From positions 1-39,689 of the forward strand of contig JAHLMO010000005.1 in assembly GCA_018920305.1 (NCBI GenBank): a DNA stretch of 39,689 bases. The letters run 5' to 3'. The notes beneath the pieces were generated by a model. It made no database searches and was not told the origin of the DNA. It saw only the letters and a list, made by a program, of their open reading frames with translations. Shown in pieces: positions 9,312-22,878 of this stretch. This stretch comes from Candidatus Aenigmatarchaeota archaeon. GTDB taxonomy: Archaea > Aenigmatarchaeota > Aenigmatarchaeia > CG10238-14 > SpSt-28. Made by a program: the position numbers and the translations under genes. How positions within the stretch are numbered: the stretch's first letter is position 1; the number at the start of each line of letters is the position of its first letter.

Positions 9312-9730
9312 CTTGCTGGTTTCTGCTTTTTACCTTTTCTTATTGCATCCAAAGATACACCATTAACTGCAATAACTTTATATCTTATTCCCCACATACT
9401 TCCGATTGGACCTTTTTGTCCACCTCCTAATGGTTCAACAATTACTTCATCATGCTCATTAATATAATTAATACTTCCACTTTTTGGAACAAAAGCTGTT
9501 AATTCTCTTCCATTCTTTATCAATTTAACTCTAACACATTTTATTAATCCAGAATGAGGTCTTTTTTGTTCAACAACTCTCTTTTCAATTACAATTCCTC
9601 TTGCTTGTGGTGCTCCTTCTAATGGATCCATTTTCCATAAACCTAAAACTCTAGATTTATAATCATACTTACTCCATCTAAATTTTTTTCTATTCTTTAT
9701 CAATTTTCTTGCAGCAAATTCTCCTGGCAT
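9308..9730 (-). CDS. rps12: 30S ribosomal protein uS12 with altered decoding loops
   Basis: 140 residues. This is the small-subunit protein whose loops touch the codon-anticodon helix. The fold is clear ([33 protein letters not shown]). Both decoding loops deviate: the near-universal PNSAxRK reads PHSGLIK (58-64), and the D-[IL]-P-G loop that normally precedes VRY reads SMWG (111-114). The usual Asn, Ala and Arg of loop 1, and Asp and Pro of loop 2, are all replaced. The changes sit where uS12 meets 16S positions that are also unusual in this genome (G518, A527). There is a 21-bp gap to nusA and a 4-nt overlap with uS7. Confidence 0.93.
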   Translation of the reverse strand: MPGEFAARKLIKNRKKFRWSKYDYKSRVLGLWKMDPLEGAPQARGIVIEKRVVEQKRPHSGLIKCVRVKLIKNGRELTAFVPKSGSINYINEHDEVIVEPLGGGQKGPIGSMWGIRYKVIAVNGVSLDAIRKGKKQKPAR

Positions 9731-9751
9731 TATTAAATTATTAATAAAAAT

Positions 9752-10153
9752 TTAAATAATTTTAATTTCGTTAATTTTATACATTCTTTCTAATAAAGTT
9801 TTATATAACTTGAGTTTTCTTTTATTTCTTCCATAAACTATTCCTTTATATACCTTATTAATCCCAACTTCTGCTACTTTAATTCCATTATAATTTTTTA
9901 TTTTTACAAAGTTTACAAAAGGAATTAATTCTTTTAAAAACTCAAAAACATTTGAAGAGTATTCCAATATTTTAATATCTTTGTTTAAAATCTTTTTAAG
10001 AATACCTAATAAATGAATTAATTTTTCTCTTTGATTTTTCTCTACAACGATATACATAACATTATCAAAAATAACAACATCCTTTACATTAACATTTGAT
10101 AAATTTTCAACTAAATTAATTATTCTTATTATTTCGTTATCAAAAATTCTCAT
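9752..10153 (-). CDS. nusA: Archaeal NusA-like KH-domain protein
   Basis: 133 residues, matching short archaeal NusA proteins made of two KH domains without the bacterial N-terminal part. It lies between eL30 and uS12, the standard place for this gene in archaeal RNA polymerase operons. The phrase ILEYSSNVFEFLKELIPFV fits the conserved join between the two KH units, although the second GxxG-like loop is weak (YKGIVYGRNKRK). It probably binds RNA during elongation or termination. It overlaps eL30 by 4 nt. Confidence 0.8.
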   Translation of the reverse strand: MRIFDNEIIRIINLVENLSNVNVKDVVIFDNVMYIVVEKNQREKLIHLLGILKKILNKDIKILEYSSNVFEFLKELIPFVNFVKIKNYNGIKVAEVGINKVYKGIVYGRNKRKLKLYKTLLERMYKINEIKII

Positions 10154-10410
10154 TTTTTAACTACTATTACACTTATCGGAAAAGGTTTTCCTAAGCTAAC
10201 TCCTAGTTCGATGCTATTCATATTTACTTGAATTATTTTTTTCTTATCTTCAACTGCACTAAATATATCGTTTTTCATATTTTCTGGAATATTTTTTGCT
10301 ATTATAACTAATTTAGGGTCATTTAACTTTAAATATTTTAAACACTTTCTAAATCCATAAATTGCCTTACCTTTCTTTATTTCTTCCTTTATTTCACTTA
10401 TTATCTCCAT
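10150..10410 (-). CDS. rpl30e: 50S ribosomal protein eL30
   Basis: 86 residues with the L7Ae/L30e-like fold. A short N-terminal helix with GKAIYGFRKCLKYLK is followed by the strand LVIIAKNIPEN and the C-terminal ELGVSLGKPFPISVIVV, which contains the typical G-x-x-L-G-x-P-F ending. Its start overlaps the end of rpoA'' by 17 nt. Its position between rpoA'' and nusA is the usual archaeal one. Confidence 0.9.
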   Translation of the reverse strand: MEIISEIKEEIKKGKAIYGFRKCLKYLKLNDPKLVIIAKNIPENMKNDIFSAVEDKKKIIQVNMNSIELGVSLGKPFPISVIVVKK

Positions 10411-11492
10411 GTTTTATTGTTATTTCTACTCTTCCTGTTCCTACTTTTGCTATATTTCCGATCATAATATTTTCGAAGGGTCCTTTTAATTCATCTTTTA
10501 AGTTTTTTACACCAGCTTCTATTAAATGTTTTGTAGTTTCTTCAAAACCAGCTCTCGCTAAAACACTAGCTTTTCTTCCTGCAACACCATATCTACCTAT
10601 TGGCATTATATCACCACTAAAACACATTGTATCAGCAACTAAAGATAAGAATCTTACATTAACATCTAAACCCTGTTGTTGTAATGTTTTATATATCTCT
10701 AATAATAATAAATTTCTTGCAGCTTCTATTCCCAATACTTCTTTAACTTCATGCGGATTATTTGAATATGTTAGTGTTTCATCAACCCATGGATGCTTTA
10801 ATATTTCCTTTAAATTGCTTCCTTGAGTTTGTATAATCCATTTGTCTCCTTCTTTACTAACTACTGCAGCTTCTATTCCTCTAATCCCTTTAATAGTAAT
10901 TTTTGAAATTCTATCTCTTAAAATTCTTAATTCTTTAAATTCATATTCTTTTTTGGGAGTTAATACTATTTTATTTCGTTCTTTTTCAATTTCACAAACC
11001 TTTGTTTTTTCTTTTAGTTTTTCAAATATTTCTTCAATATCTTCCCTCTTATTAGGTATTACTTCTATTGTAAAATCACTTAAATTTATTATTAGAGAAG
11101 CTAAGTCTTCTAATTTTCTTTCTATTATACTATTTGCAAGTTCATACGCTTTTTCTTCATTGTTATACTCCTCTTTCAAATATATTGTCATCGTTGGAGA
11201 AGAAATTTCTTTTCTTGCATCAAATAATTCTATTAATCTTGGTAAACCTAATGTAATTTTTAAACCAACAGCACCAGCAAGATGATATACTCTCATTGTT
11301 GCTTGAGTCGCTGGTTCACTAACACTTTGTGTTGCTAAAATTCCAATACTTTCGTTTGGTTCAACTAAATTCTTTAAATATTCTTCATATACTCTTAGAA
11401 TTAGTTTTTCTTTCTTTTCTTCATTTAAATTAAATCTTTTTATAGCGTCGTCTATTTTTTTCTTCAAATTTTCTGGCAAACTTTCATATATC

Positions 11493-11521
<29 letters not shown>
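10394..11521 (-). CDS. rpoA2: RNA polymerase subunit A'' (Rpo1C)
   Basis: 375 residues, normal for the C-terminal half of the largest subunit. It has the conserved PNESIGILATQSVSEPATQ and TLGLPRLIELFDARKEISSPTM stretches (trigger-loop region and beyond) and ends in the jaw/clamp part with GRYGVAGRKASVLARAGFEETTKHL. The usual TMRTFHYAG reads TMRVYHLAG, a small departure in a highly conserved helix. The start overlaps the end of the B'-A' fusion by 29 nt (23 nt if Met3 is used), so A'' is still separate from A'. Confidence 0.95.
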
Positions 11522-15766
<4,245 letters not shown>

Positions 15767-15770
<4 letters not shown>

Positions 15771-17287
15771 AATTCAATTTTATATTCTATATCTTCTTCT
15801 ATTAATTTTTTTATTTTTTCTCTTTCTTCATCACTAACCCCAAAAGTTATTTCACTAAAAATAGCTAAATGTTTTCTCAAACCTATGGTAGGTCCTTCCG
15901 GTGTTTCAACAGGGCATAACTTTCCAAAATGTGTTGGATGCAACTCTCTAGCTTCAAAGTGTTCTTGCGTAGATTTTAGTGGTGAGCTAACAACTCTTAA
16001 ATGTGTTAATGTTTTGTTAAAGTTAGTTCTCTCTAATCTTTGCGATGTACCAGTTCTATTTCCAATCCAAGTTCCAACCGCCATAACAGATTGAACAATA
16101 TTAGTAACAAAATTCGTATCTATTGTAGCATGTATTGGAGGTATTCCTCCTCTTTTTGCAAGTTTTTGATAATTAAATATCATTCTATTTATTACTCCTT
16201 GTCTTCCTTTCAAAATTGTTCTAAATAAAATTTCGAATAGCTCTCCAGCTAATCTTACTCTTTTGTTTGCATAGTGATCAATATCATCTTCTTTTTCTTT
16301 TCCAAGAGCGACTTTATACATTCTTTCGACAATTTTTGCTAAGAACACAGCCTTATTAATTCTATCTTTTTTAGTTTGACCTAAATGGAGAAGAAAATAT
16401 TTATCTATGATCATTTCTGCTCTTTCTTTTCTTAATTTCTTCTGAGGGATTTTTAAATATTCCCCAATTTTATCTAAAGCTTCTTCTTGAGTAGTTATAG
16501 GATACTCGTATAAATTTATAATAAATTCTTCTTGAACATCTTTATCTTTTGAAATTAAGTTTAATAAAGTTTCATCACTTTCTATTCCTAATGCTTTAAA
16601 TAGAATTACCAATGGAAAATCTCTTAAAGCAGAAAACGTAGCTAATAATATTCCGTTTTTCTTTAGTTCAAAAAGATGTTTAACAATATATCCTTCTCTT
16701 TCTGAATTTACTCTACAATTTACAATTATATTATTTTGATCAACTTTTCTAACTATTGGCTTATTATTTGCAAGCTCTTCAATCAAAATTAAATTTCTTT
16801 CTACACCATTAATTATAAAATATCCTCCAGGATCGTTCGGATCTTCTCTTACTTTAATCAATTCCTCTCTGTTCATTCGAGATAATGGACATATAATCGA
16901 TTTAACCATTACAGGTAATTGACCAAAATAAACTTCAATAGGATCGCTTTTAATTCCACCTACTTCTGTAATAACTTTTAAATATATTGGAGTAGAATAA
17001 GTTAAACCTCTTATTCTTGCTTCATATGGTAATAATGGATTGTTTTCCCCTCTTACAACTCCATCTGCTTCTACGAATGTTGGATAACTATTAACTCTAG
17101 CATCTATAAAATGAATTTTTATATCTCCTAATTCTGGAATGTCTGGCTTAACTGTTCCAACGCTTTTAACTAGCTTCGGAAATCTTCTAGTTACGAAATC
17201 ATTATACGAATCTATTTGATACTTAACTAATCCATTTTCTTCTATGTAGGACTTCAAAAGTAATGTAACTAATAAATTTTGGTTCAT
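15767..17287 (-). CDS. rpoB2: RNA polymerase subunit B'' (Rpo2N)
   Basis: 506 residues, the N-terminal half of the second-largest subunit, as in archaea with a split B. It has the lobe and protrusion regions: LVKYQIDSYNDF, GGYFIINGVERNLI, and the end ERTNFNKTLTHLRVVSSPL...RELHPTHFGKLCPVETPEGPTIGLRKHLA, which leads to the fork loop. The break between B'' and B' is at the usual site. Four-nt overlaps on both sides keep it in the operon rpoH-B''-B'A'-A''. Confidence 0.96.
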
Positions 17288-17529
17288 TTTTCTACAACTA
17301 CTCTATAATATATTGATCTTATTCCTAATATATTTCTTTCTATTTTTATTATATCACCGACTTTTGCTCCTAGAGTCTTAACTACAGGATCATCAACAAA
17401 TATTTTTGGTAGTTGAGACAATTTAACGTTATATTTTCTTAGTAATTCCTCTTTTTCGTTCTCTGAAAGTATTGAATATTTTGGAGACAAAAAATGATTT
17501 AAAACTATACTCTTTTTATTTTCTCCCAT
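17284..17529 (-). CDS. rpoH: RNA polymerase subunit H (Rpo5)
   Basis: 81 residues, the normal size. Conserved elements are VLNHFLSPKYSILSENEKEELL, LPKIFVDDPVVKTLGAKVGDIIKIER and a C-terminal YYRVV. It is the first gene of the RNA polymerase operon; promoter-like A+T runs lie in the 87 bp that separate it from the divergent pilin gene. There is no purine-rich ribosome-binding site before its ATG. Confidence 0.95.
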   Translation of the reverse strand: MGENKKSIVLNHFLSPKYSILSENEKEELLRKYNVKLSQLPKIFVDDPVVKTLGAKVGDIIKIERNILGIRSIYYRVVVEK

Positions 17530-17616
17530 ATATATTTTATGTAAATGTATTTATACTTTTGTTTCGACTATATATATTTAAATTTTAAATTTAAGTAAAA
17601 ATAAGAAATTATTTTT

Positions 17617-18042
17617 ATGAAAGGAATTAGCCCACTAATAGCTACCGTTTTATTAGTAGTAATAACTGTCGGAATTGCTATTTTTTTATGGTATTTTTTT
17701 AATTCTTACATTTCCTCTCAAACATCAAATATTCCCGATATTTGTATGAATACAATTGAACTAAAGTGTAATCACAATAATACTCACATAAATACTTGTG
17801 TTTTGCAACATAGAGCTGGAAAAAGAACTGAAAACGTAACTATAGATTTTATTTGTTTAGATAATGGAAAAAATCTTACAAAAATGATAAATGTTTTAGA
17901 TGTTGGAAGTATTATAACTGAAAAAGTAGAATTTGAATGCGATAAAACACAAATAACAATAATAGTAGCTGGTATTTGCGAAGGTTTTAGAGATAAACAA
18001 ATATTTTACGAATGTAGAGGAGTTAAATGTTTATATTCATAA
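17617..18042 (+). CDS. Archaeal type IV pilin
   Basis: 141 residues. The N-terminus MKGISPLIATVLLVVITVGIA is the archaeal pilin signature (Lys-Gly cleavage site, then a hydrophobic assembly helix, as in the DUF1628 pilin family). The soluble domain has eight Cys, likely forming disulfides, and several N-glycosylation sites. A TATA-like run lies at about 17575-17602. Its 3' end overlaps the convergent FAD-oxidoreductase gene by 20 nt. It stands alone, far from the pilin-like operon at 1-5064. Confidence 0.88.
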   Translation: MKGISPLIATVLLVVITVGIAIFLWYFFNSYISSQTSNIPDICMNTIELKCNHNNTHINTCVLQHRAGKRTENVTIDFICLDNGKNLTKMINVLDVGSIITEKVEFECDKTQITIIVAGICEGFRDKQIFYECRGVKCLYS

Positions 18043-19036
18043 AGTCAGGATCTAAAAAATTAGATAAGTTGTTCAATTTTAAAAAATAAATAGTTTGTAA
18101 AAAAACTTTATATTTTAATACTTTATCCGCAAATTTACCTAAAATTATTGGCTTTAAAAAGATTTTTCTTATTTTATTTTCATACTTTTCTATCTCATTA
18201 TTCTTAATTGTTTTAGCCGCTATGTATGAAGAAATTATTCCATAAGTTATTCCACCTAAACTAAATGGTTTTATTAGACCAGCAGCCTCTCCTATGATTA
18301 AACTATTTTTTAACTGTAATTTCTTTAATTCGCAATATAATATAGGATGAGAATATGAATAATATGTTTTTACAATTTTGAATTTTTTAATAAAATTTGA
18401 AAATTTTTGAAAATCCAACTTCTGATCAATTAATCCAATAAGTGATTTTCCATTTAAATCTATGTACCAACCAAATTTAGTTTTTGAAATTTTTTTATCA
18501 AAAAATATATTAATATCCTCAAATTTCTTTTTTGTAATAGCTAAAATCTCAAAAGAATTAAATATTTTCTTAAATTTAAACAAATTAAACTTATTTGCTA
18601 AAAAAGAAAAAGTCCCTGTAGCATCTATAATATATTCAAATTTAATTTCTCTTTTGTTTGTAATTAAAATGTTTTTGTCAAAATCAACATCTAAAACAGT
18701 TTCACCAAACAAAAAATTAGAAAATGTCTTATCGATATTATTGAATATTTCTTTTTCTAATTGTAAATAATCTAATAAAAACATTTCTTTTTTACTCTTT
18801 ACACTAAATATTTTTTTATTTTCATACCAAAAATTTGCAACTCTATAATTTTTCAAAATTATATTTCTATCTAAAAATTTTAATAATCTAAAAATTTTCG
18901 AAGAAACTAAACAAGTACTTCTATGTTTAATCCCAACATCTTTTTTCACTTCTATTACTAAATTTTTTATTCCAAAAGAAGATAAGAAATAGGATAAACT
19001 TAAACCAGAAATTCCTGCACCTATAATAATTATCAT
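18023..19036 (-). CDS. Geranylgeranyl reductase-like FAD oxidoreductase
   Basis: 337 residues. The Rossmann start MIIIIGAGISGLSLSYFL binds FAD; DATGTFSFLAN and IGEAAGLIKPFSLGGITYGI are the later FAD-binding motifs of the geranylgeranyl reductase/GGR family. These enzymes saturate isoprenoid chains of archaeal ether lipids or polyprenyl carriers. Four-nt overlap with the cis-prenyltransferase supports a substrate from that pathway. It is somewhat shorter than typical GGRs, so another isoprenoid or quinone substrate is possible. Confidence 0.78.
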   Translation of the reverse strand: MIIIIGAGISGLSLSYFLSSFGIKNLVIEVKKDVGIKHRSTCLVSSKIFRLLKFLDRNIILKNYRVANFWYENKKIFSVKSKKEMFLLDYLQLEKEIFNNIDKTFSNFLFGETVLDVDFDKNILITNKREIKFEYIIDATGTFSFLANKFNLFKFKKIFNSFEILAITKKKFEDINIFFDKKISKTKFGWYIDLNGKSLIGLIDQKLDFQKFSNFIKKFKIVKTYYSYSHPILYCELKKLQLKNSLIIGEAAGLIKPFSLGGITYGIISSYIAAKTIKNNEIEKYENKIRKIFLKPIILGKFADKVLKYKVFLQTIYFLKLNNLSNFLDPDFMNINI

Positions 19037-19725
19037 CTACCAAAATTTCTTTGAATTCTAGTATACCACTTAATTGCATCTAAAATATCTTTTTTAGTAA
19101 TATCAGGCCAAAGTTTTCTTATTACATAAATTTCGGCATATGTAGATTGTAAAGGTAAAAAATTTGATAATCTTGAATAGCCACCAGTTCTTATTATTAA
19201 ATCAACATCATCTTTTACAAACAAATATCTCTTTATTTCTTTCTCATCGATTTCTTCAATTTTTACTTTTCTTTTTATCATTTCTTTAACAGCTCTTAAT
19301 ATTTCATAAGTACCACCATATGCAATAAGAATATTTAAAATCCTTTTATTATATTTTGAAGTTTTTTGCATTATTTTTTTCATTAGTTTTACTAACGATT
19401 TTGGTAAAATAAAAAAGTTTCCAAAAAAGTTTATCCTAACTTCATAAATATCAATTTCCTCGAACTCTCCTTTTAACCATTTTCTAAAATATGTCTTAAA
19501 AATTTTAATTAACTCGTTTATTTCTTCTTCTTTTCTATTTTTTAAATTTTCGGTAGATAAGGCATATATGCTTAATTTTTTTATTCCTAATTCAAAGATA
19601 AATTTACATATTTCTTCCAATTTTTTTGTACCATACCAATGACCTATATAAGGAGCTAATCCTCTTTTTCTTGCCCATCTTCTATTACCATCTGGAATTA
19701 TTCCAATGTGATTAGGAAGTAACAT
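19033..19725 (-). CDS. uppS: Cis-prenyltransferase (polyprenyl diphosphate synthase)
   Basis: 230 residues. It has the family signature HIGIIPDGNRRWARKRG with catalytic Asp12, then YALSTENLKNRKEEE, and the C-terminal DLIIRTGGYSRLSNFLPLQSTYAEIYV. The RTGG-x-R-LSNF element binds the diphosphate. It makes the long-chain polyprenol (dolichol-type) carrier used for glycosylation. It overlaps eL32 by 14 nt. The many glycosylation sequons in the surface proteins of this window fit such a pathway. Confidence 0.94.
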   Translation of the reverse strand: MLLPNHIGIIPDGNRRWARKRGLAPYIGHWYGTKKLEEICKFIFELGIKKLSIYALSTENLKNRKEEEINELIKIFKTYFRKWLKGEFEEIDIYEVRINFFGNFFILPKSLVKLMKKIMQKTSKYNKRILNILIAYGGTYEILRAVKEMIKRKVKIEEIDEKEIKRYLFVKDDVDLIIRTGGYSRLSNFLPLQSTYAEIYVIRKLWPDITKKDILDAIKWYTRIQRNFGR

Positions 19726-20074
19726 ATTTAGGATTTAAAATTTTAAAACCAAGTTCTTTTATTTTATTTTCTATTTCAATTCTTTTTTTCTTTCCTACTT
19801 TAGAAGAAATTCTTATTGCATATAGATTTCTATCTAAATTTTTGATTTTTTCTAAATCATTTATACTTTCTATTAAAATTTCATAAAAACCTGCCCTATT
19901 TTTATACTTTAAATCTTTTGGTGCCCCGTAACCGATTCTTACAACTTTTGGTTTACCTTTTTTATGAATTCTCATCTTACTTTGTTTTCCTCTTGGCTTT
20001 CTCCACTTTCCTTTTAATCTTTTTACTGAATCTTTTAATTGTCTCTTAAATTCTGGTAATTTTCTTGGGTTCAT
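19712..20074 (-). CDS. rpl32e: 50S ribosomal protein eL32
   Basis: 120 residues. Typical elements are FKRQLKDSVKRLKGKWRKPRG, SKMRIHKKGKPKVVRIGYG and VGKKKRIEIENKIKELG. It follows uL6 with a 4-nt overlap, in the conserved archaeal order uS8-uL6-eL32. The expected next genes eL19 and uL18 are missing; cis-prenyltransferase follows instead. Confidence 0.94.
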   Translation of the reverse strand: MNPRKLPEFKRQLKDSVKRLKGKWRKPRGKQSKMRIHKKGKPKVVRIGYGAPKDLKYKNRAGFYEILIESINDLEKIKNLDRNLYAIRISSKVGKKKRIEIENKIKELGFKILNPKYVTS

Positions 20075-20646
20075 TCTTTTATAATATTTCTTCTTTCGAT
20101 CAAAAATATTCCATCTTGAAAAACTCTTCTATCCCATTTGGAAATTCTTGTTGCCTGCTCAATATTATTACATGTTTGTCCAACTTCTTCAATATTATTT
20201 CCGCTAACAATTAGATAATTTTCTTTTAGTTCTACTTTAGTATTTCCAACTATATTTGCAATTCTAGGTCTTTTTTCTCCTAAAAAATTATATATAAATA
20301 CTTTTCCTTCTTTAATTTCAATTTTTATTGGAAAGTGTGAATAAACTATTTTCATAACATATTCGTATCCTTTTGTTACGCCTTCAATTAAATTTCTTAC
20401 ATGCGCGATTATAGTATTAACCATAGCGATATATTCTTTTCTTGTTTTCAAAGTATATGCAATAAACTTGTTGTCCTCTATTTTAAAAAATATTATTTTA
20501 TTTAACGAAGTATGTTTTATTTCTTTATAAGTTTTTCCGAACTTTCCTTCTACAAATATTTTATTATCTTTAATTTCTATTTTTACATCTTCTGGAATCT
20601 CAATTTCTTCCTTATATATTTTTTCTGTTTTTGTGTTAGTAAACAT
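20071..20646 (-). CDS. rpl6: 50S ribosomal protein uL6
   Basis: 191 residues with two tandem beta-alpha domains. The second contains YEYVMKIVYSHFPIKIEIKEGKVFIYNFLGEKRPR, a typical archaeal L6 stretch, followed by VSGNNIEEVGQTCNNIEQATRISKWDRRVFQDGIFL. It lies at the GTPase-associated region of the large subunit. It overlaps uS8 by 11 nt and eL32 by 4 nt. Confidence 0.94.
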   Translation of the reverse strand: MFTNTKTEKIYKEEIEIPEDVKIEIKDNKIFVEGKFGKTYKEIKHTSLNKIIFFKIEDNKFIAYTLKTRKEYIAMVNTIIAHVRNLIEGVTKGYEYVMKIVYSHFPIKIEIKEGKVFIYNFLGEKRPRIANIVGNTKVELKENYLIVSGNNIEEVGQTCNNIEQATRISKWDRRVFQDGIFLIERRNIIKE

Positions 20647-21022
20647 ATGCCAATAATTTTCCGCCTATGTGTAACTCTTTTGCTTTCTTATTATCAATAA
20701 CTCCTTTCGAAGTTGTTAAAATAAGTATACCAACTCCTTTTGCTGGTAAAAATCTTTTTTCATACTTTTCAATTTCATCTATCTTCACCGAAAACCTTGG
20801 AGAGATTACATTACAATCAACTATCTTATTTTTTAATTCAACTCTTATTAATCCTTGCTTATTATCAGGAATTATTTCATATCTTCCAATATATTTGTTT
20901 TCTTGCATAACCTTCAAAACATTCTCTACTAATTTACTTCTTTTTATAATTACCTCTTTTTTACCTGTTCTTTCTGCATTCTTAATCTTTGATAATACAT
21001 CTGCTAATAAATTATGTTGCAT
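20636..21022 (-). CDS. rps8: 30S ribosomal protein uS8
   Basis: 128 residues. It begins NLLADVLSKIKNAERTGKKEV, has ISPRFSVKIDEIEKYEKRFLPAKGVGILILTTSKGVI, and ends HIGGKLLAYVY, all usual for archaeal S8, a primary binder of the 16S central domain. It is the first gene of this minus-strand run and is divergent from tRNA-Glu, 44 bp away. Confidence 0.95.
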   Translation of the reverse strand: MQHNLLADVLSKIKNAERTGKKEVIIKRSKLVENVLKVMQENKYIGRYEIIPDNKQGLIRVELKNKIVDCNVISPRFSVKIDEIEKYEKRFLPAKGVGILILTTSKGVIDNKKAKELHIGGKLLAYVY

Positions 21023-21040
21023 AAGAAAATATTAATAAGC

Positions 21041-21050
21041 TTTAAAAATA
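21041..21050 (+). promoter_or_regulatory. TATA-like box for tRNA-Glu
   Basis: TTTAAAAATA lies at -26 to -17 relative to the first base of the tRNA (G at 21067). This is the position at which an archaeal TATA box would direct initiation exactly at tRNA base 1, as also seen for tRNA-Leu in this window. Confidence 0.55.
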
Positions 21051-21066
21051 TTTATGTTAATTATCT

Positions 21067-21167
21067 GCCCCGGTCGTCTAGTGGCCAAGGATGGCGGCCT
21101 TTCGATCAGAAAGGATTGACTAATGAAAGGAAAGCCGCAGACCCGGGTTCGAATCCCGGCCGGGGCA
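21067..21167 (+). tRNA. tRNA-Glu(TTC) with anticodon-loop intron
   Basis: Acceptor arms GCCCCGG and CCGGGGC, T-arm CCGGG/CCCGG around TTCGAAT, and anticodon stem GCGGC/GCCGC are all perfect. The anticodon TTC is at 21101-21103. About 28 nt (near 21105-21132) interrupt the loop at or next to the standard 37/38 position; removing them leaves a 73-nt tRNA with a 7-nt loop and discriminator A. CCA is not encoded. The intron folds with the exon into a relaxed bulge-helix-bulge: CTTTC pairs with GAAAG near the 3' splice site. The exact splice point is uncertain by a base. Confidence 0.92.
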
Positions 21168-21174
21168 AATATTA

Positions 21175-22248
21175 TTATTGAGAATTAATAGTAATAGATT
21201 CTGGATTTATTTTAGCTATTTGAGATAAAACTCTTATTCTTTCTTCTATGGGAGGATGTGTTTCAATATCTAAGTTATTAAAAAGCAACATTCTAATATT
21301 TTTTGGTATGTTTTGTGATTTGAAGAATTCATGCTGATTGTTTATTTCTTTCGATATCTTAGATAAAACACTTATTAAAGCAGGAGGATACTTAGTTACT
21401 AACACCGCTTTAGAATCTGCCATAAATTCTCTTTTCTTAGAAACAGATGATGCTAATCTTCTCTGAATAATTGGAGAAATAATCGCTAATATATAACCTA
21501 CAACAATTACAATAGCGGATGCAACAAGTATACCAATAGAAGCCAATCCTCCTCCCCCACGTCCTCTTCCTGTGCGGCTAGTAGAACTACTAGCAGAAAA
21601 AGCGAGCGAAATAAGAATTCGCGGATAAATTTTTATTAAAAAGTATGAAATAATAACAGTTAAACCAGCAACTACAGAAATCAAAGTTAAATAGTAAGAA
21701 TCCTTATGAACAACATGAGAAAATTCGTGAGCAAAAACTGCGTCTAATTCTTCCATTTCAAGCTTTTCTAATGCACCTTTTGTGATGTATACATAAGACT
21801 TATCTTTTGTTGTAATAACCATCGCATTAATAATATTCCAATCAAGTATTCTTAGTTCAGCATTTCTTACTCCAAAAGCAATCTTCATTTTCTCAAAAGA
21901 ATCAAAAGCTTTTTTATGTAATGGATTATTCAAATCTGGTTTTTCTGCATTTAAAACTCTATCAACAATGAAAGAGGGCTTTAAATAAACAAAGTAAAAT
22001 GCCGGTGGAACTATAATAAAGAAGGCTATTAAACTAATTTTTAGACTTTCAAAAGATAGTATTGGTATTATTTCTGATAACACATCAGGAAAAAATATTG
22101 CTCCAGTAGCTCCAGCGAATATAACGAAAAAGAAAGAAAAAACAATAAAAAATATTAAAAAGTAGAGAAGAAGAGCAGAAAAAAATAAAGAGATTTTCGA
22201 AATTCTTCTTAATTTTTCCTGCCAACTAAATATGTTTATTTCCATCAC
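21175..22248 (-). CDS. htpX: HtpX-like membrane zinc metalloprotease (M48)
   Basis: 357 residues. The zinc motif HEFSH is at 174-178, and the downstream REFMADSKAV holds the third (Glu) ligand. Hydrophobic segments lie before the active site (about 20-50 and 68-90) and after it (about 185-205 and near 240-265). A Gly/Arg-rich stretch (GRGRGGGG) sits in the second half. M48 proteases of this kind remove damaged membrane proteins. It directly follows LemA with a 1-nt overlap, a pairing common in bacteria and archaea. Confidence 0.93.
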   Translation of the reverse strand: MMEINIFSWQEKLRRISKISLFFSALLLYFLIFFIVFSFFFVIFAGATGAIFFPDVLSEIIPILSFESLKISLIAFFIIVPPAFYFVYLKPSFIVDRVLNAEKPDLNNPLHKKAFDSFEKMKIAFGVRNAELRILDWNIINAMVITTKDKSYVYITKGALEKLEMEELDAVFAHEFSHVVHKDSYYLTLISVVAGLTVIISYFLIKIYPRILISLAFSASSSTSRTGRGRGGGGLASIGILVASAIVIVVGYILAIISPIIQRRLASSVSKKREFMADSKAVLVTKYPPALISVLSKISKEINNQHEFFKSQNIPKNIRMLLFNNLDIETHPPIEERIRVLSQIAKINPESITINSQ

Positions 22249-22850
22249 TACACGATATTAGATAATCCTTGAGTGAGATCACCCGATTCTAATTTTGATT
22301 CAATTTCTTTTCTCTTTTCTTCTCCTAGCGTAAAGTAGGGTTTTTCTTTTTTATTCATCAATTTTGCTATTATTATCCAAGGTATTGAAATAATCGTTAC
22401 ATTATATTCTTGTACTGCCTGATTATAAAACTGTCGTGCATATGCTACCTTATCGATTGAAACTTTAATTTCATTAAACATATCTCTAAAAGTTTGGTTA
22501 GTTTGAAGTTGAGGAAACTGAGGTAATTGAAATACGATTGGCATAAAAACCCCAAAAAATTCGTTTGCACTCTTAACTTTATCGTCAAAATTTACTCCTC
22601 TAAGTGCTGACATCAATTTTCCATACGATTCTGATATCTGAAGTAAAGTTTTTTGCTCAAAATTTGCTTGAGACTTTAAGACATTTATGAAATTTGGAAT
22701 TTTTTCTGCTAACGCTTTTAGATGAACATCAATATCAGCCCAGCTTTGCTCTACTCTCTTTTCTAGAGCTACTATCCTATTATAACCATAAGCGAAAAGT
22801 ATTCCTATTCCTGCTACTATACCACCAATGATTAAAGGTAAAGATACCAT
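22248..22850 (-). CDS. lemA: LemA family membrane protein
   Basis: 200 residues. An N-terminal membrane helix (about 4-23) is followed by the long helical LemA domain: YNRIVALEKRVEQSWADIDVHLKALAEKIPNF, then FEQKTLLQISESYGKLMSA and KVAYARQFYNQAVQEYN. The cellular role of LemA is not settled; its standing partnership with HtpX, seen again here, suggests a joint membrane quality-control function. Confidence 0.93.
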   Translation of the reverse strand: MVSLPLIIGGIVAGIGILFAYGYNRIVALEKRVEQSWADIDVHLKALAEKIPNFINVLKSQANFEQKTLLQISESYGKLMSALRGVNFDDKVKSANEFFGVFMPIVFQLPQFPQLQTNQTFRDMFNEIKVSIDKVAYARQFYNQAVQEYNVTIISIPWIIIAKLMNKKEKPYFTLGEEKRKEIESKLESGDLTQGLSNIV

Positions 22851-22878
22851 AATAATAGTAATAGATTATTGATATGTT

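Noticed and set aside
9752-10153. Unknown protein between eL30 and uS12
   Set aside because: Weak KH motifs first suggested a novel gene, but size and position match archaeal NusA, so it is annotated as such.
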